Below the pieces are notes generated by a model. That model worked only from the letters and a program-made list of their open reading frames with translations, ran no database searches and had not been told where the DNA came from. 48,807 nucleotides of DNA. Origin: an uncultured Alphaproteobacteria bacterium. Its GTDB lineage: Bacteria > Pseudomonadota > Alphaproteobacteria > HIMB59. Location: NCBI GenBank assembly GCA_902527525.1, contig CABZOW010000005.1:1-48807 (forward strand). Reading direction: 5' to 3'. How positions within the stretch are numbered: the first letter of the stretch is position 1; the number at the start of each line of letters is the position of its first letter. Shown in pieces: positions 20,359 through 29,812 of the stretch. Both the position numbers and the translations under genes were made by a program.

Positions 20359-20952
20359 ATGACTTTTGAATTACCTAGCTTACCTTATGCAAGTGATGCT
20401 TTAGCTCCATATATGTCATCAGAAACTCTTGATTTTCATCATGGCAAACATCATCAAACATATGTAACAAATTTAAATAACCTTGTGAAAGATACTGATA
20501 TGCAAGACTCTTCTCTTGAAGAAATAGTTGTAAAATCAAGTAAAGATTCATCTATGGCAGGAATTTTTAATAACGCAGGCCAACATTGGAATCACATTTT
20601 ATTTTGGCAATGCATGAAACCTAATGGCGGTGGCTCAATGCCGTCAGAGTTAGAAAGCAGAATTACATCTGACTTAGGTGGGATTGACCAATTCAAAGAG
20701 GCATTTATCCAAGCTGGAATTACACAATTTGGTTCCGGATGGGCTTGGCTTGCTATTGATAATGGCAAATTGGTTGTCACTAAATCACCTAATGCTTCTA
20801 ACCCTTTGGTTGATGGGATGAAGCCAATTCTAGGCTGTGATGTATGGGAACACTCTTATTATATTGATTACAGAAACAAACGACCTGATTACTTAAAAGC
20901 TTTCTTAGACAGTATGGTAAACTGGGAATTTGTTGCTTCCCAATTAGATTAA
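20359..20952 (+). CDS. sodB: Superoxide dismutase (Fe/Mn type)
   Basis: FELPSLPYASDALAPYMSSETLDFHHGKHHQTYV; DVWEHSYYIDYRNKRPDYL. Confidence 0.96.
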   Translation: MTFELPSLPYASDALAPYMSSETLDFHHGKHHQTYVTNLNNLVKDTDMQDSSLEEIVVKSSKDSSMAGIFNNAGQHWNHILFWQCMKPNGGGSMPSELESRITSDLGGIDQFKEAFIQAGITQFGSGWAWLAIDNGKLVVTKSPNASNPLVDGMKPILGCDVWEHSYYIDYRNKRPDYLKAFLDSMVNWEFVASQLD

Positions 20953-20958
20953 ATTATA

Positions 20959-20989
20959 GGGCTGCTTGTAAAAAGCAGCCCAAATTTTA
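20959..20989. terminator. Terminator between convergent sodB and hsp20
   Basis: GGGCTGCTT-GTAAA-AAGCAGCCC, 9-bp stem, T-rich flank on + strand. Confidence 0.75.
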
Positions 20990-20990
20990 T

Positions 20991-21440
20991 TTAAGCTGAT
21001 AAAAGTTTAGAATTAGTATTAACTTTTATTCTCCTTGGTTTTTGGTGTTCTGGTATTTCTCTTTCGAGATTTATACTTAACAGACCATTTTTTAAATCAG
21101 CTTTTATAACTTTTACAGTATCAGCTAATTCAAATTTTCTTTCAAAATTTCTGTTGGCAATTCCTCGATAAAGGTATTCTGATTTATTATTAGTTTTATC
21201 ATCACCCATTTCTCCTTTAACATTTAATAAATTTCCCTCTTGGGATATATCAATTTGGTCTTCACCAAATCCAGCTACTGCCATAGTTATTTGGTAAATA
21301 TTTTTGTCATGTTTAACAATATTGTATGGTGGGTAGGAAGACCCTTTGTTATTTGTAGAAAAAACAGTATCAAAAAGTCTATCAAACTCATCGAAACCAA
21401 CTGATGATCTCCATAGAGGAGATAAGTCAAATGTAGTCAT
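20991..21440 (-). CDS. Small heat shock protein, Hsp20/alpha-crystallin (IbpA-like)
   Basis: PLWRSSVGFDEFDRLFD, YPPYNIVKHDKNIYQITMAVAGF, LLSINLEREIPEHQKPRRI. Confidence 0.95.
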   Translation of the reverse strand: MTTFDLSPLWRSSVGFDEFDRLFDTVFSTNNKGSSYPPYNIVKHDKNIYQITMAVAGFGEDQIDISQEGNLLNVKGEMGDDKTNNKSEYLYRGIANRNFERKFELADTVKVIKADLKNGLLSINLEREIPEHQKPRRIKVNTNSKLLSA

Positions 21441-21500
21441 AATTAACCTCCTTAAGCGTTAATTGTTAATTGCAGTTTTTTAAAACCTGCGTTAATTAAG
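21441..21500 (-). promoter_or_regulatory. Candidate RNA thermometer in the hsp20 5' UTR
   Basis: AATTAAC-GCTTAAGGAG-GTTAATT flanks the SD; additional AATTAAC copies and a GCAGGTTTT/AAAACTGC hairpin lie upstream. Confidence 0.45.
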
Positions 21501-21608
21501 AAATTCCTAATGGCAATTTCCCCTATTATTAATTTGGTATTTCAAATTTAAATTTCAAGATATTTAAATAGACTATTTATTCATTTTTTTTGATGATAAG
21601 TTCATTCA

Positions 21609-22580
21609 ATGTATTCAATTGTTGCAAAGAAACCCGGCGATATAAGTGTTCTTCAAAAAAAAAGTGTTGATTTCTCTGATCCTAAGTCAAATGAAGTATT
21701 AATCAAAAATAGAGCAATTGGGGTAAATTTTATTGATATTTACTTTAGAGCAGGACTATATCCTTGGCCAGTAGACACGGATCTTGTTCTTGGCTCTGAA
21801 GGTGCGGGGGAAGTAGAAGCCGTAGGACCAGATGTTAAGAATTTTAAAATAGGCGATCGTGTAGCATACGCACAGCCAAACAACGCCTACTCAACTCATA
21901 GAATAATATCTGAAGATCTTGTAGTTTCTATACCTGATAGCATATCTTATGATCAAGCTGCTGCTTCAATACTTAAGGGATTAACTGTTAAATATCTTCT
22001 TTGTGACAGCTTTAATTTGCAAAGCGATCATGAGGTTTTGTTTCACGCTGCAGCAGGAGGTGTGGGATTAATTGCAGGACAATGGATAAAAGAAATTGGT
22101 GCAAAATCAATTGGCACTGCAGGTAATTCTGAAAAATGTATACTAGCAAAGCAAAGAGGATTTGACGAAGTTATCAATTATTCTGAAAAAAATTTCTTAG
22201 AGGAAGTATTGGAAATTACAAACAGTAAAGGTCTTGATGTGGTTTATGATAGCGTGGGTAAAGATACAATGTCTAATTCATTTAAATGTCTAAAAAAGCA
22301 TGGGATGTTAGTTAGTTTTGGTCAATCATCAGGCCCGTATAAAGATATACAAATGACTGATTTGGCTCTTGGTTCTTTTTATTTAACTAGACCTACACTT
22401 TTTCATTTTTATGCAAACAGAAACTGGCTAGAAAACGCAAGTCAGAAATTATTTGAAATGATAGATAAAGATAAAATTAAATTAGATAAAATAACAAAAT
22501 ATGATCTTGATAATGTAGCTGATGCTCACGTGGATATGGAAAAAAGAAAGACTTCGGGTTCTATTATCCTAAAGATTTAA
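21609..22580 (+). CDS. qor: NADPH:quinone oxidoreductase (zinc-independent MDR family)
   Basis: GVNFIDIYFRAGLYPWP, LGSEGAGEVEAVG, HAAAGGVGLIAGQWIKEIGAKSIGT. Confidence 0.92.
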   Translation: MYSIVAKKPGDISVLQKKSVDFSDPKSNEVLIKNRAIGVNFIDIYFRAGLYPWPVDTDLVLGSEGAGEVEAVGPDVKNFKIGDRVAYAQPNNAYSTHRIISEDLVVSIPDSISYDQAAASILKGLTVKYLLCDSFNLQSDHEVLFHAAAGGVGLIAGQWIKEIGAKSIGTAGNSEKCILAKQRGFDEVINYSEKNFLEEVLEITNSKGLDVVYDSVGKDTMSNSFKCLKKHGMLVSFGQSSGPYKDIQMTDLALGSFYLTRPTLFHFYANRNWLENASQKLFEMIDKDKIKLDKITKYDLDNVADAHVDMEKRKTSGSIILKI

Positions 22581-23910
22581 CCTCACTAAATACATCTTTT
22601 AAAGTTTTCTCTAAAGTTTCAAATATTATATCCATTTCCTCTTCAGTTGTAATAAAAGGTGGACACAAAACAATAGAAGGACCCAGGGGTCTACATATTA
22701 ATCCGTTTTCGATACATTTATTAGCAACGCGCTCACCAATAGAAATTGATCCATCAAAAGGAATTCTATTCGTTTTGTCTTGAACCATCTCTAAAGCGCC
22801 CATTAAACCAATGCCGCGAGACTCACCTATGAATTCTAAATCTTCAAATTTTTTTAAACCCCCCATGAATATGGGTTCAAGATATCTAACATTTTCAATC
22901 ATTTTCTCATTAATTATAATGTCTATTGCCTCTAAGGCGAGGGCGCAACCAACGGGGTGTCCGCCAGCAGTGAAGCCATGAAAAAATTCCTCTGCTTGAT
23001 AAGAAGCCTCCATCATTTTTTTTGTCATTTTTTCTCCTAAAATGACCGCACCAAGTGGAAAGAACCCTGAAGTTATACATTTGGATGCAATGATAATATC
23101 AGGTTTAATCTTATATGTTTCAGATCCCCATAAATTACCAGTTCTACCAAAACCACAAATTACCTCATCAGCGATAAATGGAATATCGTATTTTTTTAGA
23201 ATCTTTTGAACTATTTCAAAATATCCTTTTGAAGGAGGTATGACACCTCCTGCCCCCATGACAGGTTCAGCAAAAAAACCAGCCACTGTGTCAGGTCCTT
23301 CCTTTTGAATTAAATTTTCTAAATCTTCGCCCATTCTTTTTGTAAACATTTCCTCATTCTCATTTTCTAAACAATATTTCCAATAATGAGGACAGGCAGA
23401 ATGAACGAATCCATCTAAAGGTAAGCCAAATTCACTGTTATATGGTTTTCCAGTCATCGATGCTGAAACAGCTGTTACACCATGATAAGAATTTATTCGA
23501 GTTATTATTTTTCTTCTCTTGGGGTAACCTTTTCTTTTATTTATAAACCACAATAATTTTACTGTGGTATCATTTGCCTCAGACCCCGAATTTGTAAAAA
23601 AAACCTTACCATCTGTAAAAGGAGAAATTTCAATTAATTTATCTGCAAGTTCTACTGCAGGCTCAGAGATTCTTCCAAAAAAAGCATGATAGCCTGAAAA
23701 TTTTTCATACTGTTTTTTTGCAGTTTCCACCATTCTTGGGTGATCGAAACCAACTACCGAGTTCCACAACCCTGAATTGGCATCTAAATACTTTTTTCCA
23801 TCTTGATCGTAAACATAGATACCTTTTGCTTGGTTAAGAACAATAGGACCAAGTGAATTTAAATTTTTAAGATCTGTGAAGCCATGTAAAACTCTATCTG
23901 TATTAATCAT
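22564..23910 (-). CDS. Class III (omega) aminotransferase, PLP-dependent
   Basis: YLDANSGLWNSVVGFDHP, FFTNSGSEANDTTVKL, FIADEVICGFGRTGNLWGSE, SKCITSGFFPLGAV. Confidence 0.93.
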   Translation of the reverse strand: MINTDRVLHGFTDLKNLNSLGPIVLNQAKGIYVYDQDGKKYLDANSGLWNSVVGFDHPRMVETAKKQYEKFSGYHAFFGRISEPAVELADKLIEISPFTDGKVFFTNSGSEANDTTVKLLWFINKRKGYPKRRKIITRINSYHGVTAVSASMTGKPYNSEFGLPLDGFVHSACPHYWKYCLENENEEMFTKRMGEDLENLIQKEGPDTVAGFFAEPVMGAGGVIPPSKGYFEIVQKILKKYDIPFIADEVICGFGRTGNLWGSETYKIKPDIIIASKCITSGFFPLGAVILGEKMTKKMMEASYQAEEFFHGFTAGGHPVGCALALEAIDIIINEKMIENVRYLEPIFMGGLKKFEDLEFIGESRGIGLMGALEMVQDKTNRIPFDGSISIGERVANKCIENGLICRPLGPSIVLCPPFITTEEEMDIIFETLEKTLKDVFSEVKSLG

Positions 23911-23912
23911 AT

Positions 23913-24038
23913 TTAATCTACAACCTCATATAAATTTTCTAAATAAGGAATATTTCTAAATGGTATATCTACCAATTCTGTATCAGCAAGAAAATATCCA
24001 ATAATAAAAAAGAGTATCATGAAAATTAACTTGAGCAT
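23913..24038 (-). CDS. Small putative membrane protein, 41 aa, immediately upstream of the aminotransferase
   Basis: Hand-translated: MLKLIFMILFFIIGYFLADTELVDIPFRNIPYLENLYEVVD; stop lies 2 nt before the aminotransferase ATG. Confidence 0.5.
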   Translation of the reverse strand: MLKLIFMILFFIIGYFLADTELVDIPFRNIPYLENLYEVVD

Positions 24039-24064
24039 TCTTAAAAAAGATAATATAGAAATCA

Positions 24065-24098
24065 AAAAAGGGTTAGAACAATTTGTCCTAACCCTTTT
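24065..24098. terminator. Bidirectional intrinsic terminator-like hairpin in a divergent intergenic region
   Basis: AAAAAGGGTTAG...CTAACCCTTTT; A/T tracts on both sides. Confidence 0.7.
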
Positions 24099-24270
24099 AG
24101 AAAGAAGTGGCCCACTAAGAAAAAAGCCGCTTCTGTAAGGCTGTAAAAACGAGATTAATCTCTTGAAATGATTATAAATAGCCTCAAAAACAACATCAAG
24201 AAAATTGAAATAACCACAATATATAGAATAAATTAGATCAATATGCTACTAAACTTAGTTAAATCAAAAA

Positions 24271-25761
24271 ATGAACTTCTTTAGATTCCCTGAAAGTATT
24301 CCCACTATTTTTTACACCATCATTTGGATATGTTTCTTAGCAGTAATCAGTTTAGGCACACCTTATTATTTTACTGATGACTTAAATTTATTAATCTCTT
24401 TAAAAAATAATAATTTAGTTTCAAATTTTTCAGAGTTTATAAATCCACATTTAACATTATTAAACCTTGTTATCAAAATATCTAATTTATTTGCCTTAGA
24501 TAGTTACCTTGTATTAAGATTTCTTAATTTCATTTACTTAGGATTAGTAATTTTAGTAACTTATAAAATTATTAAATTAAAATTTTATGATCTTCATTAT
24601 CTAATGCCACTTACTTCAGTTTTATTTAGTGGTACGATTTTAATTTCAACAACAACTATTAATGGTGCTCTTTTTTCCGGATCGATAACTTTATTAATAA
24701 TTTATTACTTAATAAGAATTTTTGATGAAGAAAATATATTTAATTTGCTATTTTTTATTATTTTTAGTTTAGTTGCACTAATTTTAAATAATTTCTTCTT
24801 TATTATTTTAATCTCATTTTTGACTATATCAAAATTATTTAATTTAAAATTAGAAAAGAAAAAGCGATTGAGCTTAATTTCTTATCTTTGCTTAATATAT
24901 ATAATAGCTTTAGTATTTTTCATTATTCAGAATATTAATGAAACAGATAACTTTTCTACCTTTAACTATGATTTATCAATTTTGATTAAGAGAATTATAG
25001 AGAGTATTATTTTTTTATTGCCTTTAATAAGTCTATTGATTATCGCTATATTTTACAATGTTTTCAAAAGAATTAATTGGAACAAGGATTTAATAACATT
25101 TTTTTCATTAATAATTATTTCATGGTTTTCATATATTTTTTCAAATAAATTAAACTTATCAATATTGGTGTTTATGTTACCAATAATGTCCATTTATATT
25201 TTTAGAACTTTAGAATTTGTAGAATTAAAATGGTCAAAAATTTTTTTAATTAGTCTTATTTTAATACCAGCTATCATTATTTATTTTGATACATCTCTTT
25301 ATAAAAAAATGTCAGACATACCCCATATTAATTATTTCTTCTACAGTTTGATAATTTTAGCTTCATTAATTAATCCTATTTTTTCGTTGCAGAAAAAATC
25401 TATAACTGCCGTATATAAAACTATCTCATTTTCCTTAATTTTAATTTTATTTTTTTCCATAATATTTTTTTATTCTCAATATATGTCAAAAACATTAAGT
25501 TTTGTTATATCTGATACCTTAGAAAACGAGCTAAATTGTGATATACAAAAAACTGAATTAATATTAGAAGAAAATTATCCTTTAGATTTAATGTTATTTT
25601 TTAGTGATAAAGTTAATCCAGATTATTTTTCTGACTGTCAAATAGCACTAAAATTTAGTTCTATTGATGTTATCCCTATTGACGATAATGAGGCTATAAA
25701 TAAAACTATATTAGATTTGACCTCAAAATCTTATATTAATCTCAATTTTAAAAAATTATGA
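24271..25761 (+). CDS. Polytopic membrane protein, possibly GT-C-fold (GT39/ArnT-like) glycosyltransferase
   Basis: About 11 hydrophobic segments; acidic DD in the first loop (PYYFTDDLNLLISLKNNNL); soluble C-terminal tail. Confidence 0.5.
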   Translation: MNFFRFPESIPTIFYTIIWICFLAVISLGTPYYFTDDLNLLISLKNNNLVSNFSEFINPHLTLLNLVIKISNLFALDSYLVLRFLNFIYLGLVILVTYKIIKLKFYDLHYLMPLTSVLFSGTILISTTTINGALFSGSITLLIIYYLIRIFDEENIFNLLFFIIFSLVALILNNFFFIILISFLTISKLFNLKLEKKKRLSLISYLCLIYIIALVFFIIQNINETDNFSTFNYDLSILIKRIIESIIFLLPLISLLIIAIFYNVFKRINWNKDLITFFSLIIISWFSYIFSNKLNLSILVFMLPIMSIYIFRTLEFVELKWSKIFLISLILIPAIIIYFDTSLYKKMSDIPHINYFFYSLIILASLINPIFSLQKKSITAVYKTISFSLILILFFSIIFFYSQYMSKTLSFVISDTLENELNCDIQKTELILEENYPLDLMLFFSDKVNPDYFSDCQIALKFSSIDVIPIDDNEAINKTILDLTSKSYINLNFKKL

Positions 25762-27200
25762 CTTTTTTAAATAAATTAAATTCTCAAGAAAAAAGAGTGA
25801 GTATTTATCTGCTAACTGGTGCTCTTTTTTTCTTAATATTTGATTACTCTATAGCTTCATTCTTTGATAGCTTAAATTATCAAACAAAGTTACTTTTTGG
25901 AACTCTAACTCATTTTGGTGACTCTTTATATTTTTTCATACCTACTATATTAATGTGGGCACTATTAAAAATAATAAAAAGTAAAAATCAAATAGCTAAT
26001 ACTATTAGTGAGATATGTTTATTTATTTTTTTAAATATTTTATTTAGTGGCATAGTTACACAAATATTAAAACATATAATTGGAAGACCCAGACCAGTCT
26101 TGTTTAATGGTTTTGAACAAAAATCTTTAAGTATTATTAACTTTGACTCTAAGTGGCATTCATTTCCATCAGGTCATGCGGCAACTATATTTGCATTTAT
26201 TTTTTGTATGATAATCCTGTTTCCAAAAATTAAAAACATTCTTATAACAATTGCAATTATAATTGCTTCTACAAGAGTTATTGTTGGCGCTCACTTTATA
26301 AGTGACATTTTTGGAGGAGCACTAGTTGCATACCTTTCCTCAATATTTGTTTCAAAAAAGTTAGCAACAAAAAAAATATTATTTACAGCAGAAAATGAAA
26401 CACTTATCCCAAATTCAAATGTAAATATAATTTCGAGTTATATTGCCAATGTTTATAAAAGTATTTTTTTTCTCTATTTGAATTTTAATTTTTACTTTAA
26501 AACCCTTACAATAACCTTATTGCTTTCTATAGTCTTCTTCTTATTCCCTTCTTTGGATATAACGTTTAGTGGTTTATTCTTTGGACAGGATAGTAAATTT
26601 ATTGCCACCGAGTCTGATTGGTTTATTTACCTTATTCGCAAAATGTTGCTTCCACTTATGGCATTACTAGTTTTCTTTGTTCCTATAGCAGCAGTCATTA
26701 AACAAATTTATTTCAAAGAAAAAATTTTAAATATTCCTGTTAGGGAATGGGCCTACCTATTTTCTTGTCTTACTATTGGAACGGGTATTGTCGTTAATTC
26801 TATTTTTAAAAATCTATGGGGGCGAGCGAGACCGAATGACACAATCCAATTTGGTGGCCAAGAGCCATTTACTATACCATGGCTAAATGTTGATTATTGT
26901 AACACTAATTGTAGTTTTGTTTCTGGAGACGTATCTTTCTTTACACTATCATTGGCTTTATTAATTATTTTTAATAAGACCTCATGGAATACTCTTGCAT
27001 ATGCCTCAATTCTTTTAATTTCATTATTAAGAATTATGGAAGGAGATCATTTTTTAAGTGATACTGTCATGAGCTTCATTATTACATACGTAATTATTAT
27101 AGGGTTAAGAGACATTTTTAAAAATTTTCCAGAGGATCTGAATTTAAATAAAATTAAAAAGTTTACTTTACAGCCTAAAAATAAATCAAATTCTGATTAA
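25758..27200 (+). CDS. Tandem PAP2-family phosphatase fusion protein
   Basis: First domain KHIIGRPRP / FPSGHAA / STRVIVGAHFISD; second domain KNLWGRARP / CSFVSGDVSF / LRIMEGDHFLSD. Confidence 0.88.
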   Translation: MTFLNKLNSQEKRVSIYLLTGALFFLIFDYSIASFFDSLNYQTKLLFGTLTHFGDSLYFFIPTILMWALLKIIKSKNQIANTISEICLFIFLNILFSGIVTQILKHIIGRPRPVLFNGFEQKSLSIINFDSKWHSFPSGHAATIFAFIFCMIILFPKIKNILITIAIIIASTRVIVGAHFISDIFGGALVAYLSSIFVSKKLATKKILFTAENETLIPNSNVNIISSYIANVYKSIFFLYLNFNFYFKTLTITLLLSIVFFLFPSLDITFSGLFFGQDSKFIATESDWFIYLIRKMLLPLMALLVFFVPIAAVIKQIYFKEKILNIPVREWAYLFSCLTIGTGIVVNSIFKNLWGRARPNDTIQFGGQEPFTIPWLNVDYCNTNCSFVSGDVSFFTLSLALLIIFNKTSWNTLAYASILLISLLRIMEGDHFLSDTVMSFIITYVIIIGLRDIFKNFPEDLNLNKIKKFTLQPKNKSNSD

Positions 27201-27236
27201 ATTTCAAATTTTAAATAACTTATGTTATCATCATAT

Positions 27237-28100
27237 ATGAGACGTTTTTTTAGTCTTTTTATTTTTACTTTATTATTTCCGTTTTTATTAAATGCTGAAA
27301 ATTTAATTCCTGAAAAATTCCATGGAACCTGGAGTAATGATTGTTCAAAAGAACAGGATGTTTTCATTATAAGTGAGAGTGGTTATTTCAATCTTTATGA
27401 AAGTCAGGATGAAATAGATGAGTATACGTATTTCTATCTTCAGTTTTCTGATTCAAAGACATATAAAGATTGGATTTATCTGGATGGAGAAATATTTGAA
27501 TTTAAAAATGTTTTTATGAAACTGAATGACAATATTTTAGAGGTTGTGTTTGAAGAATTAGACAACCTTGAGGGATCTTATGATTTTTTAAATAATACAA
27601 ATAACACTTTTACATATGCTAAATGCGATAACACACCTGCTAGTTTAACTCTATTGTTTGGAGAGGTTTTATCATATATGAATTCAAAGGCATCTTTATC
27701 TTGCTCAAATTTCTCCGAGAATAAGGGAGAGTGCTTTGAAGATGTTTTTAGTTTTTTAGATGTCTCTGGAAACAAAGCACTTTCAAATGCTGAGATTAAT
27801 AGGGCTTCTAAACTTTTAGTTTTTTTTAGTTCAATAAATAGTCAAGAAATTGATGATGCAGGAATTTTTGGAATAATTTCTAGTTACGCTATCACCCCTT
27901 TGCTCACTAAAGTTATTTTAAATAATTTTGATTTTGATAATAGTGCAGATCTCACATTAGAGGAAATACTTCAAGATAGAGAGAGTTTATTTGATTTAGA
28001 TTTTGATGAAAATGATCAAATAGAAATTGATAATCAAAAAATTAACGAGCAAATTAGAGACTTCATTAATAAGCTTCAAGGTTTAGGAAATTTTTTATAA
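27237..28100 (+). CDS. Secreted protein with EF-hand-like Ca-binding motifs
   Basis: N-terminal signal peptide MRRFFSLFIFTLLFPFLLNAEN; FLDVSGNKALSNAEI, FDFDNSADLTLEEIL, DLDFDENDQIEIDNQ. Confidence 0.7.
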   Translation: MRRFFSLFIFTLLFPFLLNAENLIPEKFHGTWSNDCSKEQDVFIISESGYFNLYESQDEIDEYTYFYLQFSDSKTYKDWIYLDGEIFEFKNVFMKLNDNILEVVFEELDNLEGSYDFLNNTNNTFTYAKCDNTPASLTLLFGEVLSYMNSKASLSCSNFSENKGECFEDVFSFLDVSGNKALSNAEINRASKLLVFFSSINSQEIDDAGIFGIISSYAITPLLTKVILNNFDFDNSADLTLEEILQDRESLFDLDFDENDQIEIDNQKINEQIRDFINKLQGLGNFL

Positions 28101-28107
28101 GTTGAAT

Positions 28108-28182
28108 TGGCGGTTCCGCAAGGATTCGAACCCTGACTAAATGATCCGAAGTCATTTGTGCTATCCGTTACACTACGGAACC
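28108..28182 (-). tRNA. tRNA-Arg (anticodon TCG)
   Basis: Reverse complement GGTTCCGTAGTGTAACGGATAGCACAAATGACTTCGGATCATTTAGTCAGGGTTCGAATCCTTGCGGAACCGCCA; acceptor GGTTCCG/CGGAACC, loop CTTCGGA. Confidence 0.92.
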
Positions 28183-28274
28183 AAATGTCCAATTATCTAC
28201 TAATCTAGCATCTTTCTATCATAAAAAAATAATTTGTGGGACAAATATGGGACACTAAAGATATAATTTTATCA

Positions 28275-28529
28275 ATGAAAACCCTGTTAGCCCTATTTTT
28301 ATTAATCCCCTTTTTTAGTTTTAGTAATGAAAACTTTATTACAAAAATTGAAGTCGATGATTTTTGGAAACAATTAAAGGAAATTAGGGAAGCAAAGTAT
28401 GGCATTGATGAAGTATGGGAAAAAAATATTAATTATTGTAGTGATTGGTCAGAGAGAGTCGCATTATCAAAAGATGAGGGATTTATTATGTCGAATTTAG
28501 TAGCGTTAATATATGCATGGAAACTCTGA
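28275..28529 (+). CDS. Small secreted hypothetical protein
   Basis: MKTLLALFLLIPFFSFSNEN signal peptide; 84 aa; internal start after trimming the listed ORF. Confidence 0.5.
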   Translation: MKTLLALFLLIPFFSFSNENFITKIEVDDFWKQLKEIREAKYGIDEVWEKNINYCSDWSERVALSKDEGFIMSNLVALIYAWKL

Positions 28530-28597
28530 GTAAAATGGACGAGATGATTAATATAGAAAATAATTAAGTTTTTTTATTATTAGCCATGGTTTGATTA

Positions 28598-29347
28598 TTA
28601 ATAGGTAGAGCTATATTCTGATTTTGAAAAGAAAGTATCTCCATCAATGGTTAATAATTTTTGATAATGTAAACCATCTAAGAAACTTAGAACATCTTTT
28701 AAGTTTTTATCCCATATTTCTATTTGTATGAAACAATTATTATTGCTTAAAGTCGCTTCCAAACCTTTAAGAACATCATACTCATAACCTTCTACATCAA
28801 TTTTTATTGTTATATCTTTATTTACTAATTTTATAGAATCGTCTCCTTTTATAATTAAAACATCTTCTCCAGTTTTATTATTTTTGGAAATAGAAAACCC
28901 TGATGTTTGTATCAATTCACCTTTACTAGCAGATATACCTTTTAATTTTTGTTGTTTTTCTCCTAATCCATAATTAAAAGTTCTTATTTTTCTCTCAAGT
29001 TTATTTTGCTTTATATTCTTTAATAATTTTTGATAATTTCGAAAATTAGGTTCGAACGAATAGACTTGTTTAAAATACTCTGATGTCAAAATTGAATAGA
29101 AACCAATATGTGCTCCTATATCAATCAATATATTAGATTTTTTACTATTATTTAATAGAAATGACATTCTATCTTTTTCATAGGATTTCAAAAAAAATGT
29201 TTTTCTCTCAATGCTTTCTCTTATGTCAATTTCAAAAATAAAATTATTTATATTTAAATTAATTACATTTTTTCCCATAATCATAAGTATTCTTCTAATT
29301 ACACTTGGGTATAAGCGTTTTAGAATTGGTATTTTTAATATGTTCAC
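28598..29347 (-). CDS. FkbM-family methyltransferase
   Basis: NILIDIGAHIGFYSILTSEYFKQVYSFEPNFRNYQKLLKNI; ITIKIDVEGYEYDVLKGL. Confidence 0.87.
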   Translation of the reverse strand: MNILKIPILKRLYPSVIRRILMIMGKNVINLNINNFIFEIDIRESIERKTFFLKSYEKDRMSFLLNNSKKSNILIDIGAHIGFYSILTSEYFKQVYSFEPNFRNYQKLLKNIKQNKLERKIRTFNYGLGEKQQKLKGISASKGELIQTSGFSISKNNKTGEDVLIIKGDDSIKLVNKDITIKIDVEGYEYDVLKGLEATLSNNNCFIQIEIWDKNLKDVLSFLDGLHYQKLLTIDGDTFFSKSEYSSTY

Positions 29348-29560
29348 TTAAAATATTCCTAGAAAGCTAACTATCACTTATCTATATCTATTAAACAATT
29401 AATTATTTTATATTTTACGAAGAACGTGCTAAACACACCATATTTTGGGGTTTTAAATGAATACTTTTACTATAGATCATATATAAAAAAAGTTTATTTA
29501 AAATTTCAAAGACAGATAATTATCGATTTTATTAATTTTTAATTCCTTTAAAATATAATA

Positions 29561-29800
29561 ATGACTACTTTATCTAGTTCTATTTTTTATATTTTAACAG
29601 GATGGACCTGTGCAATAAATATATATAAATTCTTCTATCAAAAAAAATTAAAGGGTTTTTCTAATATTAAAGATCAGCAGAATGATGGTCAATTGAATGA
29701 AATGAAGTCTCATTTCAAAAAAGCAGATAAATTGGGTAAAATTTTTCTCACACTATGGTGTTTTTCTGCAGTCTGGTTTTTCTATAATTTAAATGCATAG
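29561..29800 (+). CDS. Small hypothetical membrane protein
   Basis: 79 aa with hydrophobic segments at both termini. Confidence 0.45.
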   Translation: MTTLSSSIFYILTGWTCAINIYKFFYQKKLKGFSNIKDQQNDGQLNEMKSHFKKADKLGKIFLTLWCFSAVWFFYNLNA

Positions 29801-29812
29801 GATTACAAAGAA

